From NCBI GenBank assembly GCA_902702965.1, contig CACRXP010000399.1:318655-382654 (forward strand): a stretch of 64,000 bases of DNA, given 5' to 3'. Source of the DNA: Spirometra erinaceieuropaei. Its lineage: Eukaryota; Platyhelminthes; Cestoda; Diphyllobothriidea; Diphyllobothriidae. The notes below the pieces were generated by a model. It was given only the letters and a program-made list of their open reading frames with translations, was not told the DNA's origin and ran no database searches. This document shows, piece after piece, positions 44,641 to 55,798 of this stretch; position 1 is the first letter of the stretch; every line of letters starts with the position of its first letter. Both the position numbers and the translations under genes were made by a program.

Positions 44641-45690
44641 CATCGGAGGCTTCCAAATACACGCTGCATAATTCACCGCACTAGTATTATAGTTGGAGCG
44701 AAGTCCGCAAAAACTGTTGAGTCCTCGATCAGATAATTAAACAAAATCCATCAAGGTGAGACCGCACAATTTGATACGAGTATTTACCTCCAGATCGTGG
44801 TGATGACAGCTACATTATTACCCCTCATTCAACGCATACTCATCAACTGACTTTAGGACTGCTCTCTAGGAGCACCTTCGTCACATTTAAACGTAACTTC
44901 TGTTTCAGCCTAACGTGACATTGGGGATTTCCATTGTCTTAATGGATTTCCGATGTTTGCCTGTGCCCGGAATCTCTCAATTCATAGTTTAATTGTTGGC
45001 AGTGTTTCAAAAGCAATGGCATCGCACATCTTCACTGTGTACCGAGGCGTTGCTGAGGAAGATTTAGAGCGGACTAGTACTACTGTCCAGTAATCACCAC
45101 GGAAAAAACCGTGGAAGGTGATGGAGGTACGGCAGTTGATGACTCTAATGTGAATCGTCAGGCAACCATCGACCGTCAACCATAATTGCGGCTGATACTT
45201 ATTATGACAGACATGTGACTGCATGCAAATGGAGGAAAATTGTATAATATGCAGTCGCACTCATGAAACAGAACGAAGGGACCCCGAAAATAATGAAATA
45301 ACTGAAGCATTTATGTATATCCCTGAAAGCTAAAGGCAATATGGCGCTAACAAGGGTCGTCTGCGAGGTAGTCTAACCTGCGTGAAGCACGCATAAACAC
45401 TATTACTTATATCGTCAGAGTGGATGGAGAGTAAGACATCGGCGAAATCGGGCCTCACGGAAAAATGTCAGTGAATGGAACCTTATAACTATTGTATCCG
45501 CTTTTTTCCATTTATGCACGACTGCACTTAAAGGCGCATTTCAGTCTTCCTATCTTCTCCTGCCTTGAATGCTTTGATAGCAGTACTGCAGAAAGCAAAT
45601 CGCAGTCATAATGGGTGGCGGTAGATACTGAAATAGTTGATTTATGCGCGATAATACCTGCATAGCATGCACATAAATCACTGACGTGAG
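44640..45690. other. spacer with one short hairpin
   Basis: No gene was recognised. CCACGG-AAAAAA-CCGTGG at 45097-45114 is a perfect 6-bp stem with an A-rich loop, of unknown relevance. Confidence 0.4.
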
Positions 45691-45699
45691 CGTAAATGC

Positions 45700-47090
45700 T
45701 GGAGTGTATCTGAACCTGGCAATTTCCAGTCGAATTTTCTGCCATCGACGTTGTTCATTTTGCGCATGCCATCATATTTTCGGCACACAAATGCTTTCGC
45801 CGATTTTGGGCTTCATCGCCGTGATGGTCCCACAACAACCAGAGTCGCTGTTCTTCAACACCACTAACCGAAGTTCTAAGATCGTATATGTGAACGATAT
45901 CTTCGTCTTTATCGAACGGCATCTACTCCTGATATTCATGGAACATTTGAATGCGGTCTTCCCGGACATAATACTTACAATGGAGGAGGGGGAGGAGAAC
46001 AAACGGCAAGCCTTCCTGAGGGTCATCTTATGCCGCAAAGATTGTTGTGGGCAAAAGACTAATTGTTTGGGATAGCGACAAATAAGATGCAAGTGCTGAA
46101 CTTCAACAGCAACCACCCAATCAGCCACAAACGCATTTGTGTAAGGACGCTCTATCGGCGTGTCGAAATGCAATGCAGTGAGAAAGAAGACAAGATCGCC
46201 GAACTGCAATACACCCGACGGGTTTTTAAAGCCAATGGCTACCCGCGCAACTTCGTCGACCGGCGCATGCACAAAAGGGACGCAAGTCCAAAGACCAAAT
46301 TTTGGCCACGGCTACCGTATGTCAAGAAGGTTTTGCAAGCACTTTGACGCCTTCTCGCACCACTTGTGGTTGGAGTTGCACACAGACCGGAGGCAACCAT
46401 CAGGCGTCAGGCAAGGAAACCGAAAATCCTGTTGCCGCGGCAGGAAACGTCTGGAGTCGTTTATTGGATCTGGTGAAGTTGCGGACAAAGCAACTGCGTC
46501 GGAGAAACCGGAAGACAGCTCCAAACGCAAATGGCCAAATACGCTGCAGCGGCAAGGACAAATGACGTCAACTCTCAAGTTGTGGCTAATTCGACGAGAT
46601 CCGGCCACACATTTAAATTTAAGGAGCCTGAAATGCTCATCACAGGTTACAACCTTGAATCACAGATTACTGGACATTAGAGTAACGACATTACCAATTC
46701 AATTCTCCGTGCTGAGACTTCGTTTAGGCGAAGTAATAAGCCACGAAGGGAGAGCAAAATTGAACAATTTTCCCAACTCAAGGCTCGGTGGATCCGACAG
46801 TCGAGCAATCGTGACACCAATAGCCAACACACGTGACAAAATTGCAGCAGGTAACAAGGCGAATGACGGCCATCGAACAGTCATCTCAGCAACATCAACG
46901 ATCCCTTATAAGGGGGTGGGGGGGGGGAACCGTGAATATGCATAGGTATGCGGTAGCATGGTGACTGCATCCAATAAGTGCTGCAGTCCCTTGTGCATGA
47001 ACCACCCGTATCCACTTTTGTCTCTGGTGATTGGTTCGAGCAGGACTCCGGAACGTCAGGGCTAATAAACAACTTGTCCAAACGACCTTG
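45700..47090 (+). mobile_element. Penelope-like element, decayed
   Basis: The 5' part (45700-46070) carries scrambled RT blocks. From 46063 the frame gives LNFNSNHPISHKRICVRTLY, a connector with KANGYPRNFVDRR and LPYVKKV, then in other frames GVAHRPEATIRRQ, TSGVVYWIW, NCVGETGRQLQ and a decayed GIY-YIG end (to about 46670). The 3' tail (46690-47080) contains GTGCTGAGACTTCGTTTAGG and ends in a degenerate hammerhead at 47024-47062. It belongs to the same subfamily as the copy at 62.6-64 kb. Confidence 0.75.
47024..47062 (+). ncRNA. degenerate hammerhead-like motif
   Basis: CTCTGGTGATTGGTTCGAGCAGG..CCGGAACGTCAGGG is recognisable by position. CTGATGA has become CTGGTGA and GAAA is GGAA, so it is probably inactive. 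Confidence 0.4.
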
Positions 47091-48662
47091 TCTCCTTCTT
47101 TACGACTAAAGTGCATTAATGCTAATATTCATTGTATACTCCCCTCAACAATTAGCTGAACAATCTTTGTTTATGGATTGACCATCAGATGGCGCTTATC
47201 TTATACCCCGAGTCGTTTTCCGCCTGGAAGTACTATGGCGCCTTGTTTCGTGCTGGTAGCAGTGCATACAATCTTATTGGGTATACAGTTTTTGAGCATA
47301 ACTGTCCTGCCATCCTCGTTTTTATGACCCACTGTGGTGTTGTTGTTGGGTAAAATCCTGGTTAATTCTTTGTTGTGGACCTTGGCTTATGGTGGTGGTT
47401 TGGCTTCGGCCGTGCCAGCAGTACGCGACCTCCATCACCTTGAAACCGGGCTCAGGTCTAGAGGAGGAGATAGTGTGTTAGAGGTTGCGCAAGACTACTC
47501 AAACAATAAACTACTTCATGCTCAAGTATCCGTGCCTACTTCACCTTCTTGCGAATCACAAGGTGGACATAGTGGGGCACGACGGTAAAACAGCTACTAA
47601 GATTTAATTATGAGTAGTCGTTTGTCAATTAAGAAGGCATTCAAGCAGTGATACGTTCCAATATTATAGCGAAATTACCAGTATGGCAAACACCAGAGTC
47701 AAATCGATGCCTCGTGGTCAGAATAACTTATAGCGTCAAACGTTTATGCTTATGGAGTAAATGGACAGCCACATTCAACACCTCGTTTTAGCCTTTCCTC
47801 GAGTCACTGCCTAATTTACTGGGTGCTCTGTTTCAACCTTATGGACAGTCACTTGTGACAACTCATCAACACGAACGCAATGCATCTTGGGTTCCTGAGT
47901 GCGCGATTACAGTTTACCTTCTTCTGCCTCATGTCTATTGCATGCAGGAATCAGTCGAAGCAAACCATGAAGTAACCTAATCGGCTCCAAGGGATTTTAT
48001 TATTCCCCAGCATATGAGACCAGGCTGAAATAATATAATGTGGCTTTCAGTATGACATTTCAAAAAAAAATTGACAGGACATGTATGCACGCTTGCTGTC
48101 CACTACGAAAGAGGCAAAGCTAAAACCCATGATCGCAACGCGTTTCCTATATGGCACTCCTTAATGGTGAGTGGTAATCATGCATAGTATGCGCTCCTGG
48201 AAAATCAATGTACTTCAAACCCGCCGAAGACTTAAAATCCCGAATCCGTCGGAGAAGCGCGAAGTCGGTTTGGAACTAACAGCTTTTTAAATCCCTTCTG
48301 GCTCGAAGCAACGGACATTCATTAAGGCTAAGCGCTTTGGGTTATCTAAATTGACGTCCCTGCCGCTGATCTAAGAATCATTCGTCACTGCCTTTTTTTC
48401 CAACAGCTCTCATATTATGAATGCCGCGCCGGTTTGCCACCTAAATCCTGAAGGACGCCGACATGTACGCGTGCTTCCTAGTCACTCGGAAACATATAAC
48501 AACACGCGGATACAATAGTTGTCTGAATAAGTGACAAGTTTACAAGAGTTAAACGCATGAAGAAATGTTTAATGTAATGTTGCGTTACTTAGAATTATCT
48601 CATTTTGCAGAAATGACGAAAATCCCAAAATTGCCAAAATGGTTTATTTGCAGAAACATTAA

Positions 48663-48683
48663 TTATATATATATATATATATT
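48663..48683. repeat. (TA)n microsatellite
   Basis: A run of about ten TA units follows AATTA. Confidence 0.85.
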
Positions 48684-48915
48684 AAATGAGTAAATATGAT
48701 AGCAACCAATAAGCTTTCTACCAATTAAAAAGCATTCGCTTATAAATACCTCTTTCATAGATTGCTTTAGGATTGCGTTCTGTTGTGGGATTTTCGTGTA
48801 TTTAGCATATTTGTAGGAAGAAACTAAAAAACAATTGACATGCTTGTCCGATTGTTTCACGTTGCCAAAAATACTGATTTTTGTATACAGCAAACTAATG
48901 GAAAAGCCTTTTTTT

Positions 48916-49681
48916 GGTAACAATCGGGAGATGGCACCCAAAAAAAATCCGCCTCACCATAGCAGCCTGTCTTACGGGACAGGTGCAATAGGGGTTTTAT
49001 GGGTGGTGGCTGGTCGGCATGTACGATACTAGCTGAATGATCGAAGTTGGCCCTCTGTTCGTTCCGCTATTACAAAATGGATCGCCAAAGGCAGTATAGT
49101 GCAAACGAACGAGTGGAATGCGCATAATCGTCTTTCCTCAGAAGGTTATGTACATTTATCTGTCAACCACTCCATGAACTTCAAGGACCCTACCACCGGA
49201 CGGCACACCAATGCCAGTGAGGCATATTGGAATAGACAGTAAAGGAAACTCCACGAGGGCGACCCTGTGTGTGGTCGAGCTGTGTGGGTTCCCATAGACG
49301 GAGTATAGTATCGTCTTTGGTTTGGCCTCAATGCCATGTCTTTGACAGATGCCTGGAAACTGTTCCTGTCCCATGTTGTGCAGACCTATCCTATTTAAAA
49401 GTGTTTTTATTTTGCAATAAGCTGTCATAATGCGAATGTATGCCGCATATTCAGGTGCACGTGTGTAAAGATGGGGAAGGTTGGGTAACAGCGACCATCG
49501 TCCATGTAACCTCCTGCGATGTTCGTTCGGCCAGCTCATGTTAGGCCGTCGGGGAAAGTCCAAGTAGTGCGAGAAAGTAGGCCTCAAATCGCTGATATAG
49601 CCTGAAGGCGTTTGAATCCATTCTTAAAGGTATTATTTCTAGGTAGCGGATTATTTTGGCTGCCATCTCCCGACAGTTACC
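48916..49681 (+). mobile_element. Merlin-type DNA transposon, 766 bp, deleted copy
   Basis: The ends are inverted repeats of about 37 bp beginning GGTAAC, with GTCGGGAGATGGCA-type sequence inside (left 48916-48952, right 49681-49642). The interior encodes a recognisable piece of the Merlin/IS1016-type transposase. The homologous block at 10.4 kb shows the empty site (ACCTTTCTATTTAAG), and the flanks (CTTTTTTT and CATTTCTA) fit a decayed 8-bp target duplication. At 766 bp it is shorter than a full-length element and the frame is stopped, so it could move only if supplied with enzyme from elsewhere. Confidence 0.8.
49055..49330 (+). pseudogene. Merlin transposase fragment (DDE domain)
   Basis: The plus strand encodes KWIAKGSIVQTNEWNAHNRL, then SSEGYVHLSVNHSMNFKDP, TTGRHTNASEAYWNRQ, a stop, and RKLHEG. 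This is the ISXO2/IS1016 catalytic region, in which members read GS.I.TD.W.AY..L...GY.H..VNH...F.....G.HTN.IE..W...K. The second catalytic Asp (TD) is Asn here and the final Glu lies in ASEAYW. The substitution and stop show it is inactive. Confidence 0.75.
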
Positions 49682-51194
49682 CATTTCTATTTAAGTTGCG
49701 TCAGTTCTCGCCATGTTTGCTCACCTAGGGGCTTCGTTTAGCGATTATGAATACAATGCATGGCGATCATATAAATTAAGATATTTTGCTGTTGCATCTC
49801 CAAATTAAATGTACACGGGATCGAGACCACAAGAAAAGCAATGTTCTCTGTGTCGACCACTAAAATAACTATTTTGGTAATCCTTTGCAGGACTACATGA
49901 ATAATTTTCCAAAAGACAAGGATTGTCGTCCCAGTAAAATATACGATTGCCCGTGTACGCTGGTACTCCGGTTTAGAGCATGCAATTACACAAAACTATC
50001 AATATGGTTTCAAAAATTGATAATGTGTCTAGATTTATTAAAATAACCTGTGTTGGCCAGCTGAGTCCTGTACCTAGCATCGGGCAAGCAATTATGTATA
50101 AGTGGTCAATCCCTGTTTAGTACAATTCTCGACAGTAAATTACTCTCCTATCAAAGAAAACACGTGAAGGTTCGCGATCGAAGTCTCGGACAAATACAAG
50201 CATGCATTAATACTAATGTGAATTTTAGCTGACGCACATGAGCAGTTTGTATTATACAATTACACGGACACATTCTTGCGCAGAAAAAGAGCGCAGCCCT
50301 GTAAATGATGGACAGCCCAGCAGAATGGGCAAAGTTTGGGACATCCAAAAATCTACCGATCAGTTCATGTCATCATGATTTTATGAGATAGGTCACGTAG
50401 TGTGCATATGACTCGACGAGCGCTCCGTGCGCTTTTAGTATTTTGCAAAATAAATCTTAGAATGTGACCAATGTCCGCATTCATAAGAAAAGTACAAAGT
50501 CGACTTTACGCCGACGACCATATATTTTTGAAATTAATAAACCTAAACCACACCCAGAACTGAACAATTTGAAAAATTCCATCCGCAACCACTCAGTAGT
50601 CTAAATCGACTTCCCTAAAGTAAAAATATTTTGCTTTAGTAAAGACACACATTTTCAATTAACTTCCAATTCCATTAAGCCTACGTAAGCAGTCTAGCCG
50701 GTGCATCCAGTTTGCGTACGAAAAATCATGGAGTTTATCAGCGATTCAGTTGGTGACTTTTTGATGCACAGTTAACATTTTTGAATTAATAGATTTGGAT
50801 CACAATGCACAATATGGATAGCTGCTCCCTAACATTCAGAAACACGTCTATACATAAGATTGTAACCATTTTACAGTTTCTAGCTGTACACGGATATAAG
50901 ATTGGGGACATTTTTAATTTAATGTCAATAATTTCCTCGCGTTCTCTAAAAATTACCCTCTGAGTTTAGGCGTCCTGAACAGAGTACGCAAGAATAAAAT
51001 CGTTGTAAGAAATTTACAACAAAACGCCAGCTAGGCGAAACTGTAAATATGATCATGATCTGTCTTTAGACATTCTTTTAGCTGGCACTATACTATGTAT
51101 GTATTGGTAATGTTTAATGTCAAAACTATGCTCAAATTTGAGACCTTGATATTTGATTGGAGGTAAAATCGATCGGTGAAATAAGGCCTTTACT

Positions 51195-51236
51195 TGCTTG
51201 ACATTTCGACTTCTCACCTTAACCGATTATCAGAAA
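51195..51236 (-). ncRNA. degenerate hammerhead-like motif (minus)
   Basis: This is the homologue of 11818-11860: CTGATAATCGG..CGAAATGTCAAG on the minus strand. Both boxes are mutated. Confidence 0.4.
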
Positions 51237-51252
51237 CAGTGAAAGAAATTCT

Positions 51253-51295
51253 CTCTGATGATGCGTTCAATCGGGAATCTGAATCGTCAGGCGAA
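51253..51295 (+). ncRNA. hammerhead-like motif (plus)
   Basis: This is the homologue of 11873-11915: CTCTGATGATGCG, a hairpin-like stretch, then GAATCGTCAGGCG. GAAA reads GAAT, so the core is damaged, while CTGATGA is intact. Confidence 0.45.
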
Positions 51296-51363
51296 TAAAG
51301 CCCTTGGTCCAGCGATCGCTCCTACCTCTTATCCACCAGTTTCTGGAACGAGCATTTTCTCTT

Positions 51364-52631
51364 CTATCGGCAATGGAATTTGTAGTGCACATTTCCTAGC
51401 CCAATTGCAGAATATTTTGCTAATATAAGCAACACTAGTGAAGAAATACCTGCAAGACAAGAATTGAAGCATCCCTTCAATTCGACGAACGGGTTTTCTT
51501 TATTTGGCCCGGTAAAGTAACGCCCCTCCTGACATTTGTCACTATTGCAGCAGACAAAGTTTTTGTGCTTATCCGTGTTTTTCACTTCAAAAAACAAAAT
51601 AACAACATGAATAGCAACAGAGAAAGGAGAGAATAATAAGCTATATATATAAACATACAAATAACAACTCACACATCGGCCAGCCATCACATTTGAAAGC
51701 GCATCTGTTGAAGGCATCAAACGTCCCACCTGCCCTGTTTATTTCAATGCAATCCCTCTTATCTTCCGAACAAAGTTTGAGGGCGCTCTGGGAATTATGT
51801 TGGACTATAAAGAAACAATGCACTGCATGGTAGGCATGGTATTTTCCTTTAGATGAAAACCCATTTCAACTGAGAAAAGATACCTGCAATGTTATCGAGT
51901 GAACGTGCACATGAAAGACTGAGTGCAACATAGAAATTCACCCTTCGCTACAAAGTGACACATTTGAACAAACATAACGTGTCTATCGAAAGCAGTGTTG
52001 AAGTCGTATCGTCCGTAAACGTCGTAGGCGTTGCAATTTTCGTCACTTCCTTCACAATAGTTGGCGGTCCATTTCTTCTTTAGTTCCCCTAAACCAAAGA
52101 GGGGACATTAAGAGTTTCGCTGTCTATTATGTCGAGCACTGTTTGGTGACCTAGCAAAATGTTTACGGGCAGATACTGCTTGGGAGAAGATTCAACATAT
52201 CGCGAAGGAACATACCTCGCTGCCTTCCACAGGCCTCACGACAGAGACGACCCTTATTCGCATCTTCAACTCTGTACCTCACAGTCTTGCATTCGGTCTG
52301 CTGTTGTTTGCATATTTCATACGTTGGCTCTTCACCACCTCGTACCGAAAAAGAAATTGTTTTATCCAAAAATAGAACAAATGTGATTTTCTGGATTCTT
52401 AGAGGGACTTCTAATAGTCAATTAAGTTGGACAGTAAATTTGCTGGTAAATGTGCAAATAAATTCTGATGCATTTTACAATGAAATTTGCAAGACCTCTA
52501 TAGTGTTAATCTGTGAGTGTTGAGGATTGATACTGCTACTACATGTAAGGGTCAAGCATACGGCAAGTAATAACAGAGAAAATCAGCACGACAGGCGGTA
52601 GGATCATTGCAGAAATTCTCATTAATGTCAT
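51364..52631 (-). CDS. small Cys-rich secreted/surface protein, Ly6-like, four exons (178 aa)
   Basis: Proposed exons on the minus strand are 52631-52562, 52329-52216, 51804-51673 and 51584-51364. All have GT donors and AG acceptors, and every junction is phase 1. Residues 1-23 are a signal peptide. Exons 2 and 3 each encode one C-x6-C-x15-C-x3-C module (Cys 30, 37, 53, 57 and 73, 80, 96, 100). Exon 4 gives CC-x4-C (117, 118, 123), two further Cys, then a hydrophobic stretch (149-169) near the C-terminus, as in GPI-anchored proteins. The second module plus CC-x4-C resembles the C-terminal half of a Ly6/CD59 three-finger domain, but the first C-x2-C is not seen, so it could be a distinct family. 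A TATA box precedes it. Exon 4 may instead be spliced onward at a GTATTT within CTTGCAG/GTATTT. Confidence 0.6.
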
Positions 52632-52673
52632 TTCAGCTGTCTGTGCCTGCTATGCTACAACAGTTTCTCGGTG

Positions 52674-52681
52674 TTTATATA
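52674..52681 (-). promoter_or_regulatory. TATA box of the Ly6-like gene
   Basis: TATATAAA on the minus strand lies 42 bases before the first ATG. It is conserved with the same spacing in copy A (15074-15081), whereas much of the surrounding sequence differs. Confidence 0.55.
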
Positions 52682-53109
52682 TTCAAAGAATGAGCTGCGC
52701 ATTGGGTGAAGCCGCCAGTGGCATGATACTTGGTTCTTTTGGCCAAGATCAAGTGAGAAAGTATGTCGAGCACTCCCTAGATGTGTTTTCAGTTTTTTCG
52801 GAATTACCGTTGACAGGAACGACCAAATGGTGCTGCATCTGACTAACGACCTATACATTTGCACCCCTAGAACCTTCGTGTTCAATAATTCCACTGGGCG
52901 AGCATATGAATCTACATGTTTTCTATACGGCTGTACAAACCAAACAACATGGCGCATAAACACTACAGAAAGCTCTTAAACATCAACGGCAACATAAACA
53001 CGTCAGCATTTGTGCAATTTGAAAAAAAATGAATTGACTAAACACGATTAAGCATCATCAGGCAAATACAGCTACAGCGATCTTGAAAATATGATATGTT
53101 CACTGGCTT

Positions 53110-53570
53110 CGTGAGTGACTCCGATAGGAAGGAGAGAGATGGCTTGGGCAAGAGATTTATTAGCCTACTGATTCAGATTCCTATCATCAGAGACAGAGGC
53201 AGACACGGGTGGTTCTTAACAATAGTCTGCAGTATTTATTGGATGCAGTCGCCATGCTACCGCATACCTATGAATATTCACGGTTCCCCCCCTCCCCATT
53301 ATCAGTCATCGTTGCACTTGTTGTGATAAACGTTTTGTGGCCGACATTCGCGTTGTGAATTGCTGCAATTTCATCACGTGTGTTGAATGTTGGTGTGATG
53401 ATTACTCGACCATCTGACCCACCAACCATGGCGTTGGGGACATTATTTACGTGGGCGCCCCCGCGCGTTCCAAATTACTCCACCTAGGCGAAGTCTCATC
53501 ACCGAGCATGGAAGGCAAGTTCGTGGCACTTATTAATGGACTGGGGGGCCAGTGAACCATGACACAAGCA
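53110..53570 (-). mobile_element. Penelope-like element 3' tail (inverted)
   Basis: This is the reverse complement of the tail at 14100-14600: the GGTGATGAGACTTCGCCTAGG stretch, the ATCACACCAACATTC stretch and the final AATAAATCTC. The hammerhead at 53193-53166 has CTGATGA followed by GAATCAG instead of GAAAC. Confidence 0.7.
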
Positions 53571-54439
53571 GTTCGCGGCTCAAGCTATTGTCACCTCTAG
53601 CAAGAATTTCAGCCTCGTCGAATTTGAATATGTGACCGAATCTCGTCGAAATAGCCTGAAGTTTTCGAATGTCTCGCGAGCTACTTGAGTCACATTTATC
53701 GGTTTTTTACATGCAACGTCTTCATATCTTATGCCAGTCAGAGAACGCCATAAATGTAGTTATATTTTACCGCAAAATTGTGTTCCCATGTTAGGAGAAT
53801 TGTGGATTTCCGATATTCATTGACTTAAACAACGGAAACATTGGGAAAAAACGGTTGCTCAGAGAAGTCATCTGCAAATATACGTCAGTCATATTGCCGT
53901 ATCACTGATATCCCTGGAAGCATCTGAGCTAGGGCTACAGCTTAGACACAAATGGGATATTTTCCTAAATTCGTTTTTTAAATTCATGAAATTATAGCCC
54001 ACATTTTTATTTTGGAAGACTTGTTCAGTTGTTTTTATTTTCAGTTCCTGTAGACAAGCGCGACTTTATTTTAATGTGAACAATGGAACACCATCCAATG
54101 ATTACAACCTCTTACTGACCAGCGTTTTTATATAGTCATGGATATGCATTCAGTTTCATAATGATTTGTCATGTTTTAGATCATTTATATAATATCTCTC
54201 GTTGCATAATTCTGCGAAGACTAGAGTCTGAGATGGCATTTTTCGGGAACCTTGTGTGGTAGTTACGGATTTGGCATTATTCCCCATATTCTGCTTAAAC
54301 TAACTAGGCAACTGATACTCTAAAACCAAAAAAAGCGTTTTAACACGTTCTCTTTATTGTTTAAAATTATTTCTTTTGCCAATTGATTGAGTGAGGTATA
54401 ACGTAGTTTGTATATTCAGACGTCATCCTCACAGCTTCC

Positions 54440-55770
54440 CTTAAGTGAAACTACAACTTGTTTCAAGGGAAAATGAGATAGCACGAGGTTCCTCAGATGT
54501 TTAAAACTGGCGGTTTAGTCTGGAGGACAAAAGCTGTCAGGGTGTTCAGAAGGCGGGAACAAATGCAGATCGTCATGCGTACATTTTGTTCTTTGCTCTC
54601 GTTCGATAAAAAATAGTTTAAAAGAAGATCCGAGTAATGAAAATGCGACAGGATTTCTCTCGGAGCACACATTTTGAAAAAGATGATACACGGTGGTCCG
54701 CTGGATGTTTAATCGGAGCTAACTACTAGGCAATGTTTCAAAGAGTGAACTCAGTCAACCTCACGACTGCTCGACAGCCCTCCGTCCATCAGGGGTGTTT
54801 ACCCAGACAAAAGCCCTTACTTTAATGGACAGTTGTTTTTAAAACTGACTGGCAAGCATTTGTGCACGCTGGTTTGAGTGAAAGACGCCTAGAACTAGTG
54901 GCAATCTAAAACAGACAGTTCGCATTAGACGCACCTAGTTATCCAGGTTTAAGAGGCATCCAGGCCTAGATTATTCCTTCTAATTTGCCAAATCTTTTGT
55001 CAAACCGCTGTAAGAAGAGGTATTTTAGGCAAAGGCCCTAGCAGCATTATCTGACAGTGTTGATAGGCATTGATGTCAACGGTATCGGATCACTTCTAGA
55101 AAACATATTGTGATCTGCGTAGGTCTGTTGTGGCAAGTTTATTTGTTTAAGCAGTCAACGTCGTGTCAGCCATTGGCGTCATTGCTGAACACTGTCTGTT
55201 CGAATTTGGTACATCAACATTATAGGGACATCGGTTGAGTTCCGCTCGGAGAGGTCATTATTTCCGTGTGTGAAAATTGAGGCTTGTTCAACGCGGCTAA
55301 GAGATTCTGGTGTAATCCGCTGGGGATGGGGGGGGGGCGGGCATTTCGTGTCCGTTAAGACCTGGACAAACAGGCTACTTACACTGCCATTCTCAGCCTT
55401 GCGAACTGAGCCTTGGTCAACGCTAGTGACAGATTGTGGCGGTATCTGCCTGTAAAAGTATTTTTCCTGTGCCATCCCCATTGTGTTTTCTAGAAACGTA
55501 TATGTTTGACTTTGTGAGGTTTACGCTCAGCCAGGAATTGTTAACTAAGATCACTTTAATGAAAGACACGCTCTGCAGCACTGAGACAAAATATGATGAT
55601 AAAAGCCTGTCTTGCCAGAAAAGCAACTGGCAATGAAATCCAGGCATTTGGCCTGGTCGTTGTTTCACACGAAATAAATGAGTGTGTATTTCTACAAGGC
55701 ATTTGATTTTGGGTATTTATCAAAATCAAACATTATGAAGGGAACGCGGAAATGATATATTCAAACCAAA
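54440..55770. repeat. duplicated block B3 (partner pieces at 35640-36370 and 33370-34085)
   Basis: A continuous stretch here corresponds to two separate pieces at 33-36 kb. The simplest reading is that this is the older arrangement and that the 33-38 kb region was broken up by a PLE and inversions. Confidence 0.75.
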
Positions 55771-55798
55771 AAATTATTCAGGATTTCGGTAGCAATTT

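Larger units (their letters stand above)
47860..51345. repeat. duplicated block B1 (partner 8880-11960)
   Basis: This is the direct partner of block A1. It has one unit where A1 has a tandem pair, and it carries a 766-bp Merlin insertion at 48916-49681 where A1 has an uninterrupted site near 10400. It ends with the same back-to-back hammerhead pair and abuts the inverted block B2 within about 15 bases. Confidence 0.85.
51360..54975. repeat. duplicated block B2 (inverted partner of 12830-16105)
   Basis: This matches A2 in reverse along its length and extends beyond it on the gene side, so it still contains the last exon of the secreted-protein gene. It also contains the inverted PLE tail (53570-53110). 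Confidence 0.85.

Noticed and set aside
47334..47588. 84-residue frame next to a PLE tail
   Set aside because: It has a hydrophobic start but no splice or promoter context and no known motif; probably part of an unidentified repeat.
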